Below are positions 1-6,475 of a DNA stretch of 10,314 nt, piece after piece. How positions within the stretch are numbered: position 1 is the first letter of the stretch; every line of letters begins with the position of its first letter. The DNA comes from Treponema sp. (GTDB lineage Bacteria > Spirochaetota > Spirochaetia > Treponematales > Treponemataceae). The notes beneath the pieces were generated by a model. That model was not told the DNA's origin. It searched no databases and saw only the letters and a program-made list of their open reading frames with translations. Position numbers and translations under genes: made by a program. Location of the stretch: contig JAGABO010000187.1 in the NCBI GenBank assembly GCA_017614655.1, forward strand, positions 1 to 10,314. The letters run 5' to 3'.

Positions 1-1657
1 AACCGCACGCGAAATTCAGATGGCAGAAAGCCTTATTGATTTAACGAAAATCGGTGCGCTGTTCAGTGACATAAAAACGGGAAGAAAACAGTGGAACCGT
101 GAAATCATAAGCTATCAGAAGCTTTATGAAGGCTACCAGGAAGGACTTAAGCTCTACAATGCAGTTGATTTTGATGACCTTATCGTGCTTCCGATAAAGC
201 TGTTTAAAGAACACCCCGATGTCCTTGCCCAGTACAAGGCACGCTATAAATATCTTATGGTGGATGAGTTTCAGGATACAAGCCATCAGCAGTATGAGTT
301 CATGCACCTGCTTTCCGAAAAAAATGTTGCAGTTGTAGGAGATGACGATCAGTCGATTTACAGCTGGAGAGGCGCAGACTACCAGAACATCATAAACTTC
401 GAAAAGGATTTTGCGCCGGTTCAGGAAATAAGGCTTGAGCAGAATTACCGTTCAACGGGAACAATACTTGCGGCCGCTAACGGAGTCATAAAGCACAACT
501 CAAACAGAAAGGACAAGGAACTCTGGAGCGGAAAAGGAAACGGAAAACCCATAGAACTTTACCTTCCCGAAAACGAAGCAGCCGAAGCTGACTTTATTGC
601 AGAAAGTATTCTTGGAATTTCTGCAGAAGAAAAACGCAAATATGATGAGTTCGGCGTTTTAATCCGAAGCAACACTCAGAGCCGCGCCCTCGAAGAAGCC
701 TTTCTCGAAAACAACATTCCCTACACCATGAGCGGCGGAACTTCGTTTTTTGAGCGCAAAGAAATAAAGGACATCATAAGTTACCTCCGCGTAATTTCAA
801 ATCATGATGACGACATTAACCTTCTTCGCATAATCAATACTCCGAGACGCGGAATCGGACGGACGACAATCGAAAAGCTTAACGCAGTTGCAGACCGGAT
901 GACACTTACCCTCTGGGATTCAATACAGGCAGTTTTAGAAGCAGGAGAAGATGAATCAGGAATTTCTGACAGTACGCTGGAAGATTTAAAAGCCTTTACG
1001 GAACTAATCGAAAAATACAAAACGCTTCTTGGTGGAAAAGGTCTTGCAAAAAAAGTCCGTGAACTGGTTGCAGACATCAATTATTTTGACTTCCTGATTC
1101 TTGAAAACCCCAAAAGCGAAAAGGCTGCCCGATTCAAGTTCATGAACATCGAAAGCCTTATAAAAAGCATGGAACAGTGGGAAAATAATCCGGCAAACGA
1201 AGACACAAGCCTCTATGCATATTTAAACCGCATTACCCTTCTTTCGCGCGACGACCTTGACGACGAAGAAGCCGACAAAGGAAAAGTAAACCTTATGACG
1301 GTTCATGCTTCAAAGGGACTTGAGTTTCCGGTCGTGTTCATTGCCGGTGCCGAAGAGGGGCTTATGCCTCATGCCCGTGCAGTCGAAGAAGGAGGAGATG
1401 CAGCAGTTGAAGAAGAACGGCGTCTTTTTTATGTGGCAGTAACCCGCGCTCAGGAAAGGCTTCTTATTTCTTCGTGCCAGAGCAGGCGTAAAATGAACGC
1501 AAGCACTTCCTGTGAGCCCAGCCGCTTTATTGACGAAATTCCCCAGGAGCTTGTTGAATATCACGAAAAGCCTCAGAACGTAAGCGATGAACAGGCACAG
1601 GAACTTCTTCAGAACATGCTTAAAAACCTTGCAAAGCCGAGGGTGCCGAAGTTGTAA
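1..1657 (+). CDS. rep: ATP-dependent DNA helicase Rep-like (SF1A), 5' partial
   Basis: A 3'-to-5' DNA helicase of the UvrD/Rep/PcrA family, acting in replication-fork restart or repair. The reading frame is open from base 2, ahead of the first Met at 20, so about 120 N-terminal residues with motifs Q and I (Walker A) lie upstream. Counting from that Met, visible motifs are DFDDLI (50-55), motif II DEFQD (82-86), motif III GDDDQSIYSWRG (107-118), motif IV QNYRST (141-146), motif V TVHASKGLEF (bases about 1298-1327) and motif VI YVAVTRAQERL (bases about 1429-1461). I favour Rep over UvrD/PcrA because of the SGGTSFF.R.EIKD 2B block, the PSRF..EIPQ segment near the C-terminus, and the lack of the long C-terminal tail of PcrA/UvrD. 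Completed length would be near 670 residues, as in E. coli Rep. The family is certain; the Rep versus PcrA name is less so. Confidence 0.93.
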   Translation, partial: TAREIQMAESLIDLTKIGALFSDIKTGRKQWNREIISYQKLYEGYQEGLKLYNAVDFDDLIVLPIKLFKEHPDVLAQYKARYKYLMVDEFQDTSHQQYEFMHLLSEKNVAVVGDDDQSIYSWRGADYQNIINFEKDFAPVQEIRLEQNYRSTGTILAAANGVIKHNSNRKDKELWSGKGNGKPIELYLPENEAAEADFIAESILGISAEEKRKYDEFGVLIRSNTQSRALEEAFLENNIPYTMSGGTSFFERKEIKDIISYLRVISNHDDDINLLRIINTPRRGIGRTTIEKLNAVADRMTLTLWDSIQAVLEAGEDESGISDSTLEDLKAFTELIEKYKTLLGGKGLAKKVRELVADINYFDFLILENPKSEKAARFKFMNIESLIKSMEQWENNPANEDTSLYAYLNRITLLSRDDLDDEEADKGKVNLMTVHASKGLEFPVVFIAGAEEGLMPHARAVEEGGDAAVEEERRLFYVAVTRAQERLLISSCQSRRKMNASTSCEPSRFIDEIPQELVEYHEKPQNVSDEQAQELLQNMLKNLAKPRVPKL

Positions 1658-1687
1658 AAACTGCATTTGTGTGCTAGACTTTTTTAT
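1652..1687 (+). promoter_or_regulatory. Promoter of the lipoprotein gene, apparently leaderless
   Basis: A -35-like TTGTAA (1652-1657, overlapping the helicase TAA stop) lies 17 nt before a -10-like TAGACT (1675-1680). The -10 is preceded by the extended element TGC (1672-1674). Each hexamer matches the sigma-70 consensus at 4 of 6 positions. Only 7 nt separate the -10 from the ATG at 1688, so transcription would start at or next to the A of the start codon. No Shine-Dalgarno is present before the ATG. This is inferred from pattern and spacing only. Confidence 0.5.
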
Positions 1688-2245
1688 ATGAAAAGATTTC
1701 TGCTTTTAACTGTGGCAGCTTTAACGCTGTTATTTATATCATGTGCCTCAAGCAACGCTTCGGGAAATAATTTTCAGGATCCGGAGTATTTAGCTGCAGC
1801 AGAGCCGCCTAAGGTTCTTACAGAGCTTCCGGTAATTGAATATTCAGGTGCAGGCATTAAATATGAAGTTGAATCCATGCTTCTTCATAATTTTCTTGTA
1901 ATGTATGACGAAAAGGCAAGCGGAAAATACAGTGCACGTCTTCTCGATGAAGCTGCAACTGCTCAGCTTAAAGTCCGCTTTCCGGCAGGCACCTACGAGT
2001 GTCTTTTAAGCGAAAAGGCTCCGGACAACGATCATTCCTCTTTCTATGTTTTTCTTGACGGAATTCCCTACAGGGTTTACCCCAGTGATCCGCCCCTTGG
2101 AACATGGGAGCTTACGACAAGAGTTCCGATTTACTTTACGATCGATGAACCGCGCACAATCCTTGTTCAGATTCAGGCTAATTCGCCCTCTAAACTCGGA
2201 GAAACGGGCATGAACCTTGATTACATTCAGTTTGTAAAACGCTGA
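1688..2245 (+). CDS. Lipoprotein with a CBM6/35-like beta-sandwich pattern
   Basis: A 185-residue secreted lipoprotein. The start at 1688 is chosen because it gives a textbook signal peptide: MKR, a hydrophobic core, then FIS before C19. This is a relaxed spirochaete-type lipobox with Phe at -3. The TTG at 1667 would only add a tail ahead of it. After a Ser/Asn-rich tether (20-31) and a short linker, residues about 57-183 read like a carbohydrate-binding jelly roll of the CBM6/CBM35 kind: YEVES (59-63) near the start, a PAGTYECLL strand, a YVFLDGIPY strand, LGTWELT, and the closing NLDYIQF (176-182). That order is typical of CBM6/35, but the match is by eye. Sugar binding is inferred, and the domain could bind another ligand. 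It is convergent with the next gene, whose stop is 14 nt away. No partner enzyme is adjacent. Confidence 0.82.
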   Translation: MKRFLLLTVAALTLLFISCASSNASGNNFQDPEYLAAAEPPKVLTELPVIEYSGAGIKYEVESMLLHNFLVMYDEKASGKYSARLLDEAATAQLKVRFPAGTYECLLSEKAPDNDHSSFYVFLDGIPYRVYPSDPPLGTWELTTRVPIYFTIDEPRTILVQIQANSPSKLGETGMNLDYIQFVKR

Positions 2246-2259
2246 TTATAAAAAATTGT

Positions 2260-3396
2260 TTAACGGGAGAAGGTTCCGCTTCTGAACATGCGGCGGAATA
2301 CGGCCTCGAGTCTTGAATCCAGTACGCTCCAGTCAAAGTCTAAAAGCCCGTGCGGCGGGAAAAGAGGTTTTGACTGTGGAGGTCTTTTTTCTGCATCCTG
2401 TCTTAAGATTTCTTCTATCTCTTTAACCGAAAGAAGCGTAAGGTAAGGTTTTCCGAAAGCAACGATTGTACAGGTTTCGCTTTCTTCTTTATGACTTCCG
2501 CCGTCTTCGTCCAAAACCGTACGTTCTATGTGTACCCGGTTACTCTTGTATTCTCCGGAAAAATCGGGGCTCTTTTCGATATTTCTGATTTTAGTTCCGC
2601 GGCCGTTTACGCAGGTAAAGGTTTCTCCGAAAGACTTTAAGTGCTTTGGAACTTCATAAGTTGCACCCTGATCAGAAAACTGAGCCGTCTTAACGCCGTC
2701 ATATTCCATGTCCGTACGCCAGTAGCGGATTGTGTAGACTGCATCAGAGGAAACAAAATACGAAGAAAGTTCCTTTGAATAAACAGGCGGATTTATCGTT
2801 ATGCCCGAAGCTTTTCCTTCATCCTTAAAAAAACCGTAGAGAGGATTTTCATTAAAGGCATAACTTATTGATTTTACCGCAAAATCAAGATAAAGCTCGT
2901 TTCCGATTACACAGAGCGGAACATGATACGTTTCCTTAAAGCCAGGATATTTTATTTCCATATCCCAGGCACCGGATGGTTCTTCCAGCGCATAAAGGAC
3001 AGTCCCGTCTTCATTTACTACGTTAAGATTTTTTTCGGCCGTAAAAAGCTGTTCAGTAAGCGGATGAAAATGAACGGTTATTTCTTCTGCAGCTCTCTTT
3101 GCCGTAGCCTGATTTACGTCGCGCGGATGTTTTTCTGTATACTCACTGCTTTCTGCAGCCCTGTCATCATAAAAAGAATGAAAAACACGCAGTATATTCT
3201 GCATGACAGGCTTTCCTTCTGAATAAAAACCGGAATCAAAAACAACATAACGCTCCCTGTTGCTCCAGATGCCTTCCAGAAGAAGAGGAACTGTTCCGGC
3301 ATTTTCTTCCTGAACAGAAACAGATTCCTGTGCCGTAAGAAGGGCTGCACAAAAAGCGGAAACTATTGCTGTCAGAAAAAAAACTTTTTTGTTCAT
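2260..3396 (-). CDS. Exported protein of unknown function
   Basis: A 378-residue protein that I do not recognise. Residues 1-22 form a signal peptide with a probable SPase I site after LTA (20-22). Cys16 is not a lipobox Cys because Phe precedes it, so the product is likely periplasmic or secreted. The mature part has no further membrane helix. It looks beta-rich, with repeated aromatic and charged alternation such as EGIWSNRERYVVF (41-53) and Y/W-rich strands at about 160-230, which loosely recalls lipocalin-like openings. The tail is basic and Pro-rich (about 335-378). It is the last gene of the minus-strand run: ATG 3396 lies 12 nt after the thiI stop and is preceded by a strong AGGAG. Its stop is 14 nt from the stop of the convergent lipoprotein gene. 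No function is proposed. Confidence 0.85.
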   Translation of the reverse strand: MNKKVFFLTAIVSAFCAALLTAQESVSVQEENAGTVPLLLEGIWSNRERYVVFDSGFYSEGKPVMQNILRVFHSFYDDRAAESSEYTEKHPRDVNQATAKRAAEEITVHFHPLTEQLFTAEKNLNVVNEDGTVLYALEEPSGAWDMEIKYPGFKETYHVPLCVIGNELYLDFAVKSISYAFNENPLYGFFKDEGKASGITINPPVYSKELSSYFVSSDAVYTIRYWRTDMEYDGVKTAQFSDQGATYEVPKHLKSFGETFTCVNGRGTKIRNIEKSPDFSGEYKSNRVHIERTVLDEDGGSHKEESETCTIVAFGKPYLTLLSVKEIEEILRQDAEKRPPQSKPLFPPHGLLDFDWSVLDSRLEAVFRRMFRSGTFSR

Positions 3397-3400
3397 CAGG

Positions 3401-3405
3401 CTCCT
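3401..3405 (-). promoter_or_regulatory. Shine-Dalgarno AGGAG
   Basis: On the minus strand AGGAG sits 4 nt before the ATG at 3396, in the 12-nt gap after the thiI TAG stop. It supports this start and shows that the organism uses Shine-Dalgarno sites for operon-internal genes. Confidence 0.75.
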
Positions 3406-3408
3406 GTG

Positions 3409-4620
3409 CTAGAAACGCTCATCAATTTCGTCCCATAAAGAAAAATGCTTTACCTGCCTTTTTTCGAAAGCTTCTTTTATAAGACCGTCAATTTCCAGTT
3501 CGTTATATACATTAACGGCATCTTCGAGCTTTGCCCTTAAAACCGGATGCTTCGGACTAAAAAGAACACAGCAGTCTTCATAGGGAAGGATGCTTGTTTC
3601 GTAAGTTCCGATTTTTACGGCAGTTTTAACAATCTCCTCCTTGTCGAGGCCGATAAGCGGACGATAAAGCGGCACTTCTGCAAAATGCTCGGTACACCTC
3701 ATGTTTTCGTTTGTCTGTGAAGCAACCTGACCAAGACATTCACCGGTAATAATGGCTTTAGCTCCGATTCTTTCTGCAATCATGTTGGCACATTTTATCA
3801 TTGCAAGACGGAGCATAAGCGTCGTAAACGGCTCGGGAGATTTCTGCTTTATCTTCATCTGAACGTCAGTAAACGGAACAATGTTAAGACAAAGTTCATC
3901 TCCGTAAGGCGCTATGATGCGGGCAAGATCTTCGACTTTTTTCTGAGCTTCTTCGGAAGTGTACGGATAAGAATGAAAATAAACTGCATCAACCTTCATT
4001 CCGCGCCTCATCATTCTCCAGCCTGCAACCGGGGAGTCCAGGCCTCCGCTTAAAAGAAGAAGCCCCTTCCCGCTTACACCTACCGGAAGACCACGGCATG
4101 TTTTTTTCTGTGCACAGTAAACGTAAACTTCCTTACGCACTTCTACATTGATTATGCAGTCGGGATTATGAACGTCAACAGTAAGAGTTCCGTCATCAAA
4201 GAGACCGCCCGCAGCTTCTACGGCAATCTGGTAAGAGTTGTAGGGAAACTCCTTGTCTTCCCTGCGTGCTTCTATTTTAAATGATTTAGCTCCGTTTTTC
4301 TTTGCTTCAAGACCGGCTTTTTTTACGGCTTCCTTAATTGCATCAAAGTTTTTTTCTACAACAGAAACCCGTGCCCAGCCTGTAATTCCCATAAGATGAT
4401 CCAGGGCATATTCAACTGCTAAAGCTGATTCTTCCGTGCACTTTACGTAAAGGCGGCCTGCCCTGAGCGAAATGCGTGCATCCTTTGAAGTAAGCGCTTT
4501 CTTTATGTTTTCTGTAAGCGCGTTTTCGAAGAATTTTATGTTACCGCCCTTAAGGGTAAGTTCTCCGAGTTTTCCGATATAGCAGGCTGAATATTCTTTT
4601 TTAACATCTGTTTCTTTCAT
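3409..4620 (-). CDS. thiI: tRNA 4-thiouridine synthetase / thiamine sulfur transferase ThiI, without rhodanese domain
   Basis: A 403-residue cytoplasmic enzyme that adenylates U8 of tRNA and inserts sulfur to make s4U; in many bacteria it also feeds sulfur to the thiamine thiazole. Domain order is a ferredoxin-like N-terminus (KLGELTLKGGN, 17-27), THUMP (about 60-168), then the PP-loop pyrophosphatase domain with SGGLDSP (191-197) and the TGECLGQVASQT segment (292-303). C350 or C351, in YEDCCVLFSP, matches the family's conserved catalytic Cys. At 403 residues it ends without the C-terminal rhodanese domain of E. coli ThiI (482) and matches the Bacillus form, which takes sulfur from a dedicated cysteine desulfurase; none is encoded here. 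ATG 4620 follows AAGG (4629-4632) with an 8-nt spacer, 13 nt after the upstream gene. It shares the run with envelope genes, with no obvious functional link. Confidence 0.97.
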   Translation of the reverse strand: MKETDVKKEYSACYIGKLGELTLKGGNIKFFENALTENIKKALTSKDARISLRAGRLYVKCTEESALAVEYALDHLMGITGWARVSVVEKNFDAIKEAVKKAGLEAKKNGAKSFKIEARREDKEFPYNSYQIAVEAAGGLFDDGTLTVDVHNPDCIINVEVRKEVYVYCAQKKTCRGLPVGVSGKGLLLLSGGLDSPVAGWRMMRRGMKVDAVYFHSYPYTSEEAQKKVEDLARIIAPYGDELCLNIVPFTDVQMKIKQKSPEPFTTLMLRLAMIKCANMIAERIGAKAIITGECLGQVASQTNENMRCTEHFAEVPLYRPLIGLDKEEIVKTAVKIGTYETSILPYEDCCVLFSPKHPVLRAKLEDAVNVYNELEIDGLIKEAFEKRQVKHFSLWDEIDERF

Positions 4621-4633
4621 GATTAAAACCTTA

Positions 4634-6475
4634 TTAAAACCTTACGGATACTCCCGCCGAAAAATAATTGTGTATTCTGTCAGAAAGACCGTCAACCCAA
4701 TCCTTCTTAAACTTATTTACAAGTTCATCTGCAGTCCAGTCGTCCCTTCCGTTATAAGTATAGAGAAGTTCACCCTGAGAATTTGTTTTCTGATTTTCTC
4801 CGTCCATCGTTAAGCAGGCAGAGCCCTGTCCCGGATAAATGTGACGGTCAATGCCGTAGTTATGCACGAACTCAAAAGTCCAGCCGAGTTTAAGGGAAAC
4901 TTCTGCGTAATTTCTGATTTTCGGGAAGGTATAACCGATTCCAAGATTTCCCTGAACCGTGTACATCTGATGCTCCTGGGTGAACATGTTAAGCTTGTTC
5001 CAGGCCCCGTCTACATGGTCTCCGGTTTCTGATTCATAGTTTGCAAAGTTTGCATGTTCAAAAACAGAGCCGTCCGTTGAATAGATTCCGGGTTCTGCAG
5101 TTATGTATCTTATGGCATCTTCTGTTTCGAGGCTTTCGGTAACATTTGCATGCCTTATGAGGGAAACGCCGATATCAACAGAAAGATTTTTAACGGGGGC
5201 CGTGTTAAACCAGAAGTTAACGGCACTTGAGTTCGGCTCATAAAGGCTTCCCATTTTAAGACCGGAGTTTGTATAATTCTGATAGTTTACGGTTTTCTGA
5301 GTGATTGAGGCCATGTTCGTGTTGGTGTCGTAATCCCAGTGCGAATAGGTGTACGGAGTTATGATCGTCCAGTCAAGACCGATTTTTTTCATGAATGAAT
5401 CGTCGGGCACATAGATAAGTCCTGTCTGAAAAGCCAGGCGGAGTTTTGTATCAAGATTAAGCTTTACCATCTGGTTTACGTTAAAATCATCAACAAAAAT
5501 ATCTGTAGACCAGATAAAGCCCTGTGCAGGTTTTACGTCAAAAACAAGTCCCATCTGAAGGTTATCCGAGTTTCCGCCGATTCCCTGACAGGCCATATAG
5601 GGAGCAGGAAGCAGATATGAAAAATCAAAGCGTTTTCCGTAAACAATGTTTTCGTAGTAAGTGAAGGTAAACCAGCTGAATAAATCATAGCTTAAACTGT
5701 GATAAGCCATGAATTTTGAAGGAGAAAGCTTATCTCCGTTATAGCTGGAAGATGCTCCGATTACGCTCATCTGCTGATTGTACCTGAGTTTTTTTCCCAT
5801 GTACGTAAGCGAAATTGTTCCCTTGTGATAGTCGGTATCATTAAGGGTAATTCCTTTTCCGAGGAACTGCCCTGTTCCGTTTCTGAAAATTCCTGCCTGA
5901 AGAAAAATGTTTTTATTTCCAAGGGCAATTACGTCATCTGCATCAAGATAGCCGAAAAGCGGACCTACGCTCGAAGGATCCTGAATCGAATCGTAAAGGG
6001 ACTTCTGAGCATACGGAAGATAGAAGTTTTCGTTATCTGAATTGCGCCAGACAAGTCCCATCTTGTAACCGAAAGAAACAAGGTCCTTAAAAAAAGTTTT
6101 GTCACCTTCTATGTGCTGATAAAATTCAGCAAGGGCCTTTGCGGAGTTTACGATGTCACCGTCCGTTTCACTTGAAATCGTCTTATGGACAAACTCACCT
6201 GCAAGGTTTACGTAAAGGGCTTTTTCCGTAAGTTCTTCGTAATAGCCTGAAGCAAGAACTTTGTCCCTTTCATTTCCTTTTTCCTGAACCTGTTCAAGAA
6301 TGTCCTTGATTGTAAGAACCGGATAAGGACGAACAGGAGGAAGCTTTTCTACGACACCGCGGAGAAGCCACGACTGTGCATCAGAATAAAACGGATGAGA
6401 CGGATTAACGCTCATCTGAGAAAATGCAAAGGAAGCAATGCATAAACCAAGCAAAAGTACAAGAAGTTTTTTCAT
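4634..6475 (-). CDS. Wzi-like outer-membrane beta-barrel protein (second of a tandem pair)
   Basis: A 613-residue protein with a signal peptide (1-19, cleavage after FAFS) and a C-terminal strand GVSVRF ending in Phe, the usual BAM recognition signal, so it is very likely an outer-membrane barrel. Residues about 23-90 form a helical N-terminal segment (NPSHPFYSDAQ, then PVLTIKDILEQV) of the kind that precedes the barrel in capsule-assembly Wzi proteins. The core around 205-331 (GKGI.LND, YHSLSYDLFSWFTFTYYEN, LLPAPYM, DIFVDDF) follows the Wzi pattern and aligns by eye with the upstream neighbour, so the two look like diverged duplicates. ATG 6475 overlaps the upstream TGA as ATGA, with GGGGA (6483-6487) 7 nt before it, which implies translational coupling. 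It ends with tandem TAA TAA. The barrel is secure; the Wzi assignment is inferred, and a porin role remains possible. Confidence 0.87.
   Translation of the reverse strand: MKKLLVLLLGLCIASFAFSQMSVNPSHPFYSDAQSWLLRGVVEKLPPVRPYPVLTIKDILEQVQEKGNERDKVLASGYYEELTEKALYVNLAGEFVHKTISSETDGDIVNSAKALAEFYQHIEGDKTFFKDLVSFGYKMGLVWRNSDNENFYLPYAQKSLYDSIQDPSSVGPLFGYLDADDVIALGNKNIFLQAGIFRNGTGQFLGKGITLNDTDYHKGTISLTYMGKKLRYNQQMSVIGASSSYNGDKLSPSKFMAYHSLSYDLFSWFTFTYYENIVYGKRFDFSYLLPAPYMACQGIGGNSDNLQMGLVFDVKPAQGFIWSTDIFVDDFNVNQMVKLNLDTKLRLAFQTGLIYVPDDSFMKKIGLDWTIITPYTYSHWDYDTNTNMASITQKTVNYQNYTNSGLKMGSLYEPNSSAVNFWFNTAPVKNLSVDIGVSLIRHANVTESLETEDAIRYITAEPGIYSTDGSVFEHANFANYESETGDHVDGAWNKLNMFTQEHQMYTVQGNLGIGYTFPKIRNYAEVSLKLGWTFEFVHNYGIDRHIYPGQGSACLTMDGENQKTNSQGELLYTYNGRDDWTADELVNKFKKDWVDGLSDRIHNYFSAGVSVRF

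Noticed and set aside
1667..1687. TTG at 1667 as start of the lipoprotein gene
   Set aside because: It would put seven residues ahead of a complete lipoprotein signal peptide, and the -10 element lies within that stretch.
2268..2283. AGAAG...CTTCT inverted repeat near the convergent stops as a terminator
   Set aside because: The stem is only 5 bp, lies within coding sequence and has no adjacent T run; the T6 on the minus strand is more than 10 nt away.
3114..3350. Alternative-frame ORFs opposite or inside the large genes (for example 802-1080 -, 1310-1666 -, 2923-3222 +, 6606-6879 +, 9173-9385 +)
   Set aside because: They are fully covered by genes with clear family motifs or signal peptides, show no recognisable domain and have no credible start context.
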